Counted from the first letter of the stretch, positions 1-7,571 are shown. The stretch: 7,764 nucleotides of DNA from an uncultured Lachnospiraceae bacterium (GCA_902783735.1 CACZSE010000297.1:1-7764), one strand, 5' to 3'. The notes: a model not told the origin generated them from the letters alone. A program made the numbers and translations.

Positions 1-2705
1 AAGCAGTAGTTGCCATGCATGAAAATGAAACCGATCATGAAAAACTGGTCTCTTATAAGGATTATATATTAGACGCGGTATCTTACAACAATGCTGCGGT
101 TGGCAATGATGAAGACTATGGAAATCCCTGGCAGCTCATTTGGGTGTTCGATAAAGATCCGTCAACGGATGTAGTATGTGAAGGTTATTCCAAGGCATTT
201 AAATATCTTTGTGACCTTTCTGATTTCTCTTCCGAAAATATCAGAGCTCTTCTTATGGGCGGTTATATGCTCGGAACATATAACGGCGGAGGTCATATGT
301 GGAATATTGTCCGAATGGATGATATGAATTGTTACATGGTGGACCTTACAAACTCAGACTCGGGCATGATAGGTTCGGACGGAAGTCTTTTCCTGGCGGG
401 TTATGAGGCTTATGAAGAAGATACGAGATATTCTTCAAAGAATGCAAAGTATTCCGATCATTGCTATAAATTCATATGCAGAAATAATACTGCCATCAGA
501 TACTATGGATTTGCTTCTCTGGATGAAAAATATATCGGTGAATACGGCTTACTGTCAGATACCGCATACAACAGAAGACTTCTGGATGCAAAGGTCATCG
601 GAGAATATACATTTACGGGAAGAGAGATCATACCGCAGATCGAGGTAACGGGTATTGACGGTATTCTCACGGAAGGGATTGATTACGAGTACACATGTGA
701 GAATAATATCCTGGCAGGAGATAAAGATGATGAAAATGCTCCCAGGGTTATAATAACCGCAAAAGCCCCTTATAAAGGTACACTTATAAGGACATTTACG
801 ATAAAACCCATAGATAATGCGATCGATGAAAACGGCATTCTTCCACAGGATATGCCTGAAGACGGAATTGTTCCTGACGGTATATGGGTTGGAGGCCTTG
901 ATAAAGAATATGTCTACACCGCAAGTCACATAAAACCTCTGATAAGGATATATGACAATACACGAAGACTCGATGAAGGCAGGGACTATACAATAACCTA
1001 CATAAATAATATCAATGCCGGTAATGCCGGGATAAAGATAACCGGTAAGGGAAACTATCACGATCACAGGATATTTGATTTTAAAATATCACCTAAAGAT
1101 ATTTCTTCCGAAGCCTTCAGGGCGGACAATGTTTCTGCAGTTGTGAAAAATGACCGGGATCTGAAGCCGCAGACAGGACTGTATTGGAATAATAAAAGGC
1201 TTGTGAATAACAGGGATTTTGCTGTTGTTTATCTGAAAAAGACTACCGATGGCATAAGTGATGATGAATTGACACAGGTTTCTGAGCCCGGAGAATATAT
1301 ACTTCGTATGACAGGCAAAGGCAATTATACAGGAACAAGAGATGTCAGTCTTAAACTGGTGGAAAAGAAAAAACCGGTATCCGGTCTGACCATCGGTAAG
1401 ATCGCGCCTTTACAGTATACCGGAGAACCTGTCGAGCCCGTATTGAGCGTTAAAGATGCGAAGAAGCGTTTGATCCCGGGAGAAGACTATAAGGTAACTT
1501 ACCATGATAATGTTAAGGCGGGAAAGGCATATGCAGTTTTGGAAGGCCTTAACGGTTATACGGGTTTTAAACGTGTGGAATTCACCATCAGAGGAACAGC
1601 GATCTCGAAGGCAAAGGTAGAAGGGCTCCCGGAAAAGGTAACATATGATGCCGGCGCTTTAAGACTCGTTGAAAACGTCAGAATATATGTTGATGATTCA
1701 AGATCGGGAATTTCAAAGCAATTAACGGAAGGTGTGGATTATGAATTGTCCTGCATAAATGACAGTAATGCCGGAAGAGCCACTGTTACTGTTACAGGCC
1801 TGAACGGATATACCGGAACCGTAAAAAAATCTGTACGTATCATACCTTATCAGGTACAGGAAAATGACGATGCTGTTTCATGCACTCTGATATCGGATGA
1901 AGTTGTATACTCAAAAAACGGTGCAAAACCCAAGACTTTAATAACCTATAAGGATACTTCGGGCGTTACACATCTATTGAAGCAGGATAAGGATTATACA
2001 TTATCATACAGGCACAACAAGGCTGTAAATGACGGCTCAAAACCTTCGGTCATGCCTGAAACGGTTATAAGATTTAAAGGGAACTTTAAAGGTACGATCA
2101 AGAAAACCTTCAGGATAAAACCGGCTCTGCTTTCTCAGACTTATGCAAATGCTTCGGATAAAGCATTTTCTTCAGGTGCCAATGCTTTTAAGACAAAGGT
2201 AACCTTGAGAGACGGTGGAATGCTGCTTGAAGCAGGAAAAGATTACTCTGAGGACTATGTGTACAGTTATAAAAATGACACAACAGTCGTAAATAACGGA
2301 AGACTTGTTTTAAGACCTGCCGGTACCGGGATATACGGGGATTTGAAAAAAGACATAATACCTGCCGATACCGTTCTTGAAATACAGATAAACGCTAAGG
2401 AAAAGAGTAACTATGTGGGAAGTGTTTGTGCTACATACCGCATTACGCAAAAGAGCCTTTCCGATGCTAAGGTAAAGATTAAAAACAAGGTATATACAGG
2501 TAGCGAGATAGAGCTCACTTCAAAAGATATTACAGTCAGGTTGGGACGTGATATTCTTACAGAAGGAGTTGATTATGAGATAGTGGAAGGCTCATATGTA
2601 AATAACATTAAAAAAGGTACGGCAAGAGTCAGGATCCGTGGTATGGGAGATTATGGATTGGAAAAGACCGTTACATTTAAGATCGTAACGAAGTCTGTCA
2701 GATAA
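1..2705 (+). CDS. Transglutaminase-like protein with eight Ig-like repeats (5' partial)
   Basis: The reading frame is open from the left edge. The first in-frame ATG is at 15, but no ribosome binding site precedes it and the codons before it (Ala-Val-Val-Ala) continue the frame, so the true start, and any signal peptide, probably lies upstream. Residue numbers here count from that ATG (896 residues). Residues 1-150 resemble a bacterial transglutaminase/cysteine-protease core: C55 in VVCEGYSKAF, H94 in GGGHMWNIV and D110 in MVDLTNSD form the expected Cys-His-Asp order. Residues 192-891 hold eight divergent beta-rich repeats. There is no C-terminal LPXTG motif, membrane helix or other anchor visible. 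Such proteins are usually exported in Clostridia; the core may cross-link or cleave proteins or may only bind. Its substrate is unknown. The next gene starts 10 bases after the stop, which suggests cotranscription with the glycan genes downstream. Confidence 0.85.
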   Translation, partial: AVVAMHENETDHEKLVSYKDYILDAVSYNNAAVGNDEDYGNPWQLIWVFDKDPSTDVVCEGYSKAFKYLCDLSDFSSENIRALLMGGYMLGTYNGGGHMWNIVRMDDMNCYMVDLTNSDSGMIGSDGSLFLAGYEAYEEDTRYSSKNAKYSDHCYKFICRNNTAIRYYGFASLDEKYIGEYGLLSDTAYNRRLLDAKVIGEYTFTGREIIPQIEVTGIDGILTEGIDYEYTCENNILAGDKDDENAPRVIITAKAPYKGTLIRTFTIKPIDNAIDENGILPQDMPEDGIVPDGIWVGGLDKEYVYTASHIKPLIRIYDNTRRLDEGRDYTITYINNINAGNAGIKITGKGNYHDHRIFDFKISPKDISSEAFRADNVSAVVKNDRDLKPQTGLYWNNKRLVNNRDFAVVYLKKTTDGISDDELTQVSEPGEYILRMTGKGNYTGTRDVSLKLVEKKKPVSGLTIGKIAPLQYTGEPVEPVLSVKDAKKRLIPGEDYKVTYHDNVKAGKAYAVLEGLNGYTGFKRVEFTIRGTAISKAKVEGLPEKVTYDAGALRLVENVRIYVDDSRSGISKQLTEGVDYELSCINDSNAGRATVTVTGLNGYTGTVKKSVRIIPYQVQENDDAVSCTLISDEVVYSKNGAKPKTLITYKDTSGVTHLLKQDKDYTLSYRHNKAVNDGSKPSVMPETVIRFKGNFKGTIKKTFRIKPALLSQTYANASDKAFSSGANAFKTKVTLRDGGMLLEAGKDYSEDYVYSYKNDTTVVNNGRLVLRPAGTGIYGDLKKDIIPADTVLEIQINAKEKSNYVGSVCATYRITQKSLSDAKVKIKNKVYTGSEIELTSKDITVRLGRDILTEGVDYEIVEGSYVNNIKKGTARVRIRGMGDYGLEKTVTFKIVTKSVR
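30..470 (+). other. Transglutaminase-like catalytic domain
   Basis: This is the N-terminal domain of the first gene. The order is a helix with KDYILDAVSYNN, the nucleophile segment with Cys at 177-179, the His segment at 294-296 (HMWNIV), and the Asp at 342-344 (VDLTNSD). The spacing of about 39 residues from Cys to His and 16 from His to Asp fits the transglut_core family. All three residues are present, so the domain could be active. Whether it acts as a cross-linker, a peptidase or a binding module cannot be told from the sequence. Confidence 0.8.
588..2687 (+). repeat. Eight tandem Ig-like protein repeats within the first gene
   Basis: Eight units can be aligned by eye at about 588-812, 882-1094, 1116-1364, 1377-1595, 1602-1847, 1872-2126, 2130-2447 and 2457-2687. 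The shared plan is a Tyr-Thr-Gly-like strand, a Gly-x-Asp-Tyr box (LTEGIDYEY, LDEGRDYTI, LIPGEDYKV, LTEGVDYEL, LEAGKDYSE, LTEGVDYEI), an Asn-Asn/Ala-Gly turn, a Gly-x-Gly-Asn-Tyr-x-Gly turn and a closing Phe-x-Ile strand. Unit 3 has Asp-Phe (NNRDFAV) and unit 6 has QDKDYTL in place of the usual box. Unit 7 is the longest, with an insertion. The DNA has diverged strongly; short matching boxes remain at 669-689, 1725-1745 and 2559-2579, all coding Thr-Glu-Gly-x-Asp-Tyr-Glu. The units probably form a stalk of beta-sandwich domains. Confidence 0.75.
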
Positions 2706-2715
2706 GTGAACGGTT

Positions 2716-4761
2716 ATGTTTGTTTTTTCGATGATAGCCATTTTGATGGCATCTGCCATAATTGCATATAAGAAAGACAGTGAGTTGGCCGGTGAGCTTG
2801 GCAAAGTGTTTATAATTGCGGTGCTCATCGCATATGTATTGGCATTTTTCAGGGGCCTGGGATATATAGATCATGTGTGCATTGCTTTGGATATTTGCAT
2901 GTTTTTCTGGGTCATCAGAAATTCCCTCATAAAGGATGTGCTCAAAAAGTTTATCACCCCTACAAGTCTTGCGCTGTTTATTGTAACGCTTTTGATCTTT
3001 GTTTTATGTTCTGATGCGGGAATAAACATTTTTAGCGGAAACATATATCAGGCAATACAATTAAAAGAACTGTATTACCTGAACGGAATGTCGGGCAGAT
3101 TTGAAAATGTTATGCCGGCATACGGAGATTACCCATATGGAACGGCTTTGTGGGAATGGCTTTTTTGCCATATAGACCCGCATGGATTTCGTGAAGCTTT
3201 AGGGTTAGCCGGATATCATTGCATGAATCTTTTTCTTTTGATGCCGGTGATCGGCAGACTGAAGCTTTCATTAAATGAAAATGATGACGAAGAAGAAAAT
3301 GCCGATGAAGAAGTAAATGTCAGCATATCCAAGAATTCAAAGTATCGTTTTGTATATGAGAGCTACAGGCTGAAAAGCAAGTACAAGGTACATGTAAGTG
3401 AAACAGGCGACGATATAAACAGGATTAAAGTATCACCGATCTCATTTACTATAGAATTATTATCAAAAGTACTTCTTTGTTTTGGATTGTTATTTGTTCC
3501 ATCGGTTGCATGCAGTACGGGCTTGGGTGATATCTCGCCTGACATTACCATGGGGATCCTCTATGGAATGCTGATAATATGTATCTTGGAATACAGGAAA
3601 GAAGCGGCAGATTACTATCTGAACATACTCGTATACGGGTGCATGATCATATTATGCAGAAACTGGGGGTTGTTGTGGCTTATAGCCGCTTCGGTCTTAG
3701 CCGCGGTAATGATCAGACGATACAGGGATCCGATCGAAGAGATCAGGTATATTATCCTTTTGCCGACCATGTGGCTGACGCTTTTTCTCAGCTGGACAGG
3801 CTATTGCATATATGCAGGCAGGGTGTCCGAACTCACGAGATATGTTTTTCATATGATAACATTCAGGTCGGGACAACCCACGGAAGTCTCGATAAAAGCT
3901 TTGGAGATGATAAAAGCACTTACGGTTGCTTCATTTTTTTGCGATCGGGTCGGACTTATACGAATAAGCCCGCTTATCGCGCTTTTGGTTGTGATCGTCT
4001 TCATCGTTCTCTTGAAAAAGAAATCTGCCCCGGACGGATTTGATGTAAGGCCCGGTATAGTCTACTTTGTAATAACCTTTATTATCTCTTATTTGGTCAT
4101 TTTTGCGGTATATATTCATCTGTGGGAGAACCCGGGCTTTACACTGACCGAGACTGCTTTAAACAAAGGCGTGCCCTATGTTTTGAGCGCGATCATCTAT
4201 GTGATCGGAATGACTATAAAGGAAATATCGTCACATGATCCCGAATCGGCATTAAGAGAGAATAACATAGACAGGCAGATGCGCAGCAACAGTATGGCAA
4301 ATACATGGAAGGGATATATATTTGTGGTTCTGTTCATAACCCTGTCGTGTGATCTCGGACTTATCTTTAACCGAACGGCAAATATGGTTAACATAACTTT
4401 GGAGAACGATCAGGGGTATCGGGATCTGAAAGAGGAAATAGGCTCACACATTGAACTTCCGGGGCACAGAGTGTTATACTTAACTGATATAAAGGCGGAC
4501 TATAATAAAGATATCGCTGTTCAATATGAACTCACTCCTGTTTCAATAACTACAGTTCGCATTTCGGACGAATTTGGTTCTTCGGCAATAAAAGATATTA
4601 TAAATAACAGTCATGCCGGATATATTTATACGGATGCAAAAGGAGATAACATCAACAGCATATTTGAAGATCTCTGCCGGGAAAAATGGGAATCTAAAAA
4701 GATTTATCGTATCTTTCCCGATACAACACTGGGATATATAGACATAGAAAAAGGAAATTGA
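2716..4761 (+). CDS. Polytopic membrane protein, probable GT-C-like glycosyltransferase
   Basis: The protein has 681 residues and about 14 predicted membrane helices (near 1-18, 30-50, 54-72, 82-100, 162-182, 244-266, 277-293, 299-314, 316-333, 344-366, 419-434, 447-470, 486-501 and 533-552). Positive-inside reasoning puts the long loop 100-160 outside the cell, a strongly charged loop 183-243 with an acidic run at 190-199 inside, and the soluble tail 555-681 outside. A large first outer loop with an aromatic/Pro-Tyr-Gly segment (GDYPYGTALWEWL, 137-149) and an outer C-terminal alpha/beta tail with QYELTPV (603-609) are typical of GT-C enzymes that use polyprenyl-phosphate sugars; the assignment is inference. 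A stop codon at 2707-2709 sets the upstream limit, and ATG 2716 has no clear Shine-Dalgarno site. It could also be a polymerase or transporter-like glycan protein. Confidence 0.8.
   Translation: MFVFSMIAILMASAIIAYKKDSELAGELGKVFIIAVLIAYVLAFFRGLGYIDHVCIALDICMFFWVIRNSLIKDVLKKFITPTSLALFIVTLLIFVLCSDAGINIFSGNIYQAIQLKELYYLNGMSGRFENVMPAYGDYPYGTALWEWLFCHIDPHGFREALGLAGYHCMNLFLLMPVIGRLKLSLNENDDEEENADEEVNVSISKNSKYRFVYESYRLKSKYKVHVSETGDDINRIKVSPISFTIELLSKVLLCFGLLFVPSVACSTGLGDISPDITMGILYGMLIICILEYRKEAADYYLNILVYGCMIILCRNWGLLWLIAASVLAAVMIRRYRDPIEEIRYIILLPTMWLTLFLSWTGYCIYAGRVSELTRYVFHMITFRSGQPTEVSIKALEMIKALTVASFFCDRVGLIRISPLIALLVVIVFIVLLKKKSAPDGFDVRPGIVYFVITFIISYLVIFAVYIHLWENPGFTLTETALNKGVPYVLSAIIYVIGMTIKEISSHDPESALRENNIDRQMRSNSMANTWKGYIFVVLFITLSCDLGLIFNRTANMVNITLENDQGYRDLKEEIGSHIELPGHRVLYLTDIKADYNKDIAVQYELTPVSITTVRISDEFGSSAIKDIINNSHAGYIYTDAKGDNINSIFEDLCREKWESKKIYRIFPDTTLGYIDIEKGN
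4750..4755 (+). promoter_or_regulatory. Ribosome binding site of the radical SAM gene
   Basis: AAAGGA lies 7 bases before ATG 4763, inside the last codons of the preceding gene. It fixes the start of the radical SAM gene. The stop of the upstream gene (4759-4761) is one base away, so translation of the two is probably coupled. Confidence 0.7.
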
Positions 4762-4762
4762 C

Positions 4763-5773
4763 ATGCCACGTAATAATCTACACGGATCGATAATAATAAC
4801 TTACAGATGCAACGCCCGTTGCAATATGTGCAACTGCTATAAGGACCCTTCAAGGCCGGAAGATGAGATAGATCTTGAAACCTTAAAAAAACTTCCGGAT
4901 ATGGCATTTTGCAATATTACCGGAGGCGAATCCTTCATAAGGAAGGATATAGGGGATATTGTTGAACTCTTGTATAAAAAGACCCCCAGAATAGTAATCT
5001 CGACCAACGGATATTTTACCGACAGGATAATTGAACTTTGTAAAAGATTTCCCGAGGTGGGAATAAGGATCAGCATAGAAGGACTTGAGGAGACAAACAA
5101 CGCCATAAGAGGTCTGCCCGATGGATTTAACAGAGGCTATGGTACACTTAAGACTCTGGTTGAAATGGGCCATAAGGATGTTGGCTTCGGAATGACGGTT
5201 CAGGATATGAACTGTCACGATCTTGTTCCTTTATACGATATGGCCGATGAACTTGGAATGGAGTTTGCCACTGCCACGCTTCACAATTCATTTTATTTCA
5301 GAAAGACCGACAATAAGATCGACGATAAGCTTATGGTGGCACAGGAATTTGAAAAGCTCATTAATAAGCTGCTAAGATCAAATTCTCCGAAGAAATGGTT
5401 CAGGGGCTATTTTAACCACGGACTGATCAATTACATATACGATCAGCCGAGATTGCTTCCCTGCGAGATGGGAACCAACGGATTTTTTGTGGATCCGTTC
5501 GGAAATGTTCTTCCATGTAACGGAAGCTGTGAAAAGATGGTCATGGGAAATCTTCACGAAAAAGACTGGGATGAGATCTGGAACGGCGAGCAGGCGGCAA
5601 AGGTAAGGGAACAGGTAAAACATTGTGAGAAAAACTGCTGGATGATAGGTTCGGCTTCTCCGGCTATGAAGCAACGTATATGGGTTCCCGGATGGTGGGT
5701 ATTAAAACACAAATTCCTTATGGGCGGAAAATATTCATTGTCCGAAAATAAATTTATTGATATTGACAGATAG
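4763..5773 (+). CDS. Radical SAM protein with reduced SPASM-like C-terminus
   Basis: The 336-residue protein starts with the radical SAM cluster motif C16-x3-C20-x2-C23 (YRCNARCNMC), followed by GGE at 54-56, which contacts the SAM amino group, ISTNGYF at 79-85, IRISIEG at 101-107 and GFGMTV at 141-146. These are the expected core strands. The C-terminus has C234-x17-C252-x3-C256, the segment FVDPFGNVLPC, a GNLHEKDWDEIW segment and C288-x3-C292. This is the SPASM/twitch pattern, shorter than the classical seven-cysteine set, so one auxiliary 4Fe-4S cluster is likely. Such enzymes start radical chemistry on peptides, sugars or other small molecules; the substrate here is unknown. A Trp/basic tail (293-336) follows. 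Lying one base after one GT-C-like gene and just before another, it most likely acts on a surface-glycan intermediate (inference). Confidence 0.92.
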   Translation: MPRNNLHGSIIITYRCNARCNMCNCYKDPSRPEDEIDLETLKKLPDMAFCNITGGESFIRKDIGDIVELLYKKTPRIVISTNGYFTDRIIELCKRFPEVGIRISIEGLEETNNAIRGLPDGFNRGYGTLKTLVEMGHKDVGFGMTVQDMNCHDLVPLYDMADELGMEFATATLHNSFYFRKTDNKIDDKLMVAQEFEKLINKLLRSNSPKKWFRGYFNHGLINYIYDQPRLLPCEMGTNGFFVDPFGNVLPCNGSCEKMVMGNLHEKDWDEIWNGEQAAKVREQVKHCEKNCWMIGSASPAMKQRIWVPGWWVLKHKFLMGGKYSLSENKFIDIDR

Positions 5774-5780
5774 CAACAAC

Positions 5781-5786
5781 GGAAAG
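5781..5786 (+). promoter_or_regulatory. Ribosome binding site deciding the start of the DUF6020-like gene
   Basis: GGAAAG lies 6 bases before ATG 5793. It favours that ATG over an in-frame TTG at 5757, which would overlap the radical SAM gene by 17 bases and has no comparable purine-rich site in front of it. Confidence 0.55.
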
Positions 5787-5792
5787 ACACTC

Positions 5793-7565
5793 ATGACAGA
5801 CGCGACAAGAAAGATTATAACGTTCATATTGCAGGTGGTGATGGCTTTTGCATCCTCAATAGCTATTGCCATGGTGAGCGGTTACGGGATCACTGGAATA
5901 GACATTATGATCCCGTGTGTTGTTGTGCTTTGCTTTTTGTTGTATTCCCGGGTTTGGAAGATCATTTCTACAGATCATAAAGATTCGGCAAAAAAAGAAC
6001 TTGGGTTTAATGCTGTTCTGGGTGTTATTATGGCTGTTGCCACAGTGGTTGGGAGTAAGGTTGATCTTGATGAAAGAGTATTTACCGGTTTTACCGCGAC
6101 CGATGTGATCCTGATCATTTTTCTGATCCCGTTTTTTGTGTCAGTTCTTTTCATTCTTTTTTTTTCGTCAGACACAGGAAAAATTAATACGGAAGCAGTA
6201 AAGAGAACGGATTATCCGAAAAAAGACTTAAAGCGTCGGTTTTCATGGATGGGGATCCTGATCATATGCTGGCTGCCCTACTATCTTACCTTTTTCCCCG
6301 GAGGAATAGGTAATGATGATTTTGAGTGTGCTAAGATGTGTCTGGGGATGATCCCGTGGTCAAATCATCATCCGGTATTCTTTACTTTTGTTATGAACCT
6401 TTTTATAAAAGCTTTCGGAGGTTCATCATTATCTGCGGCATTTGGTGTAATGACTTTTTTCCAGATGCTTCTTTTGTCATTTACCTTGTCCTATGTACTG
6501 AGCTGGCTGGAAAAACACAACGTTTCCAAACTGTTTATTTACGTATCTCTGGCATTTTTTGCGATTCACCCGATATCGGCTATATATTCAGTATATGTTA
6601 CAAAAGATATAATGTTTGCCTGTGCGACGGTTTTTTTGACAGTACATTTGCTCAATATGTGCGAAAAAAAGGCTTTTGGACGAAAAGACTGGATACTCCT
6701 GGGAATATGGTCGTTCTTAACTATAGTGACCAGAAATAACGGCACTTTCATGATAGCGGCACTGGCTGTAGCGATGATGTTGATGCTAAGGGATCACAGA
6801 AAAGCTGTGATCATAACTTTTTTGATAGTTTTTGCGTTGAATATCTCATATAAAACGGTTGTCTGGTCTGCTCTTGATATACAGAAACAATCCTTTGTGG
6901 AGTCTGCATCAATACCTCTTACACAGATAGCCTATACCATATACACGGATGGAGATATAGATGGCGGTGAAAAAGATTATCTGGAGAGTATAATGCCTTT
7001 TGATGCGGTAAAGAAAGAATTCGAGCCCGGTTATGTGGATACCTATAAGTTCAGCGATTCTTTCCATTCTGATGTTATTGATGAGGATCCGGGGAAGCTT
7101 ATAAAGGTATGGGCAAAATTGCTTCCCGCAAACTTTGGGAGATACGTGGAAGCTTATATTTTTGAGACCTGCGGTTATTGGCATATAGGTATAACAAATA
7201 CAGTGGCTACCGAAGGTGTTCAGCCAAATGACCTTAACATCGAAGGAACAGACCTTATTGAGAAGGCTTTTGGGATTTCTACAGGAGGTCTGTTGTCCGA
7301 ACTCATCCTGGTCGGAAGAAAGCTTCCGGTATTGTGCTTACTGAGTCAGATGGCGGTTTTGATACTTGCCGTCATATTGCTGACAAGACAATATGTAAGA
7401 AAAGGGATCTCAGGTAAGGTTATTGTCATGATACCTTTGATAGCTCTCTGGGTATCGATAATGTTGGCTACACCGGCTTATTGCCTTTTCAGATACATGT
7501 GTCCGGTGTTCTTTTTGTGGCCGGTTCTGATACAACAGTTTTTTGCCAATGATGTTAAATCATGA
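5793..7565 (+). CDS. DUF6020-like polytopic membrane protein, probable GT-C glycosyltransferase
   Basis: The protein has 590 residues from ATG 5793 (602 if TTG 5757 is used) and about 12 membrane helices. After helix 5 comes an outer loop, LPYYLTFFPGGIGNDDFECA (161-180), then NHHPVFFTF (191-199). Later marks are VTKDIMFA (269-276), TRNNGTF (313-319), SIPLTQIAYTI (373-383) and YVDTYKF (414-420), and a C-terminal FRYMCPVFFLWP (566-577). I recognise this combination as the DUF6020 type found in many Lachnospiraceae glycan loci; the name is from memory. D175/D176 in the first large outer loop are candidates for the GT-C catalytic acid. Residues 362-510 are predicted outside between two helices. 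The gene starts 19 bases after the radical SAM stop. It probably transfers a lipid-linked sugar at the outer membrane face; donor and acceptor are unknown. Confidence 0.85.
   Translation: MTDATRKIITFILQVVMAFASSIAIAMVSGYGITGIDIMIPCVVVLCFLLYSRVWKIISTDHKDSAKKELGFNAVLGVIMAVATVVGSKVDLDERVFTGFTATDVILIIFLIPFFVSVLFILFFSSDTGKINTEAVKRTDYPKKDLKRRFSWMGILIICWLPYYLTFFPGGIGNDDFECAKMCLGMIPWSNHHPVFFTFVMNLFIKAFGGSSLSAAFGVMTFFQMLLLSFTLSYVLSWLEKHNVSKLFIYVSLAFFAIHPISAIYSVYVTKDIMFACATVFLTVHLLNMCEKKAFGRKDWILLGIWSFLTIVTRNNGTFMIAALAVAMMLMLRDHRKAVIITFLIVFALNISYKTVVWSALDIQKQSFVESASIPLTQIAYTIYTDGDIDGGEKDYLESIMPFDAVKKEFEPGYVDTYKFSDSFHSDVIDEDPGKLIKVWAKLLPANFGRYVEAYIFETCGYWHIGITNTVATEGVQPNDLNIEGTDLIEKAFGISTGGLLSELILVGRKLPVLCLLSQMAVLILAVILLTRQYVRKGISGKVIVMIPLIALWVSIMLATPAYCLFRYMCPVFFLWPVLIQQFFANDVKS
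6792..6823 (+). other. Intragenic hairpin followed by a T-run
   Basis: GATCACAG (6792-6799) and CTGTGATC (6805-6812) form a perfect 8-bp inverted repeat around the loop AAAAG, and six T follow at 6818-6823. It resembles a weak intrinsic terminator, but the stem is only half G+C, the T-run is displaced by five bases and the site is inside the DUF6020-like coding region. It may be chance or a partial attenuator. Confidence 0.25.
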
Positions 7566-7571
7566 TAAAAT
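7543..7571 (+). promoter_or_regulatory. Probable SigmaA promoter with extended -10 for the glycosyltransferase gene
   Basis: TTGCCA (7543-7548, five of six matches to TTGACA) and TAAAAT (7566-7571, five of six matches to TATAAT) are separated by exactly 17 bases. A TG at 7563-7564, one base before the -10 box, gives an extended -10; this TG belongs to the TGA stop of the preceding gene. Transcription would start near 7577-7579 and give a leader of about 35 bases before ATG 7613. It would add to read-through from the upstream genes. Confidence 0.55.

Noticed and set aside
555..1067. Open frame of 170 residues on the - strand within the first gene
   Set aside because: It lies wholly inside the repeat protein in antisense, has no ribosome binding site or family resemblance, and is rich in Ile/Tyr/Cys as expected from a reversed frame.
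588..2687. Repeats considered as a CRISPR or other DNA repeat array
   Set aside because: The periodicity is at protein level with diverged DNA and one open frame throughout; there are no identical short repeats with unique spacers.
3805..3816. 12-base palindrome TGCATATATGCA
   Set aside because: It is inside coding sequence for Cys-Ile-Tyr-Ala in the membrane gene, AT-rich and isolated; no reason to call it an operator.
3579..4043. Open frame of 154 residues on the + strand inside the first membrane gene
   Set aside because: It is out of frame within a well-supported polytopic membrane protein and has no recognisable domain; treated as a shadow.
4837..5218. Two antisense open frames of 89 and 111 residues opposite the radical SAM gene
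   Set aside because: They overlap each other and the radical SAM core motifs and show no domain or start signal.
5738..5766. TTGTCC, 17 bases, TATTGA as a promoter before the DUF6020-like gene
   Set aside because: The -10 box matches only three of six positions and there is no extended -10; too weak to claim.
5757..5792. TTG at 5757 as the start of the DUF6020-like gene, adding 12 residues
   Set aside because: It overlaps the end of the radical SAM gene, lacks a purine-rich site in front, and the added residues are hydrophilic, while ATG 5793 has GGAAAG at six bases. It remains possible.
6338..6739. Open frame of 133 residues on the + strand inside the DUF6020-like gene
   Set aside because: It is out of frame in a conserved-looking part of the membrane protein and has no domain; it does not indicate a frameshift, because the main frame is uninterrupted.
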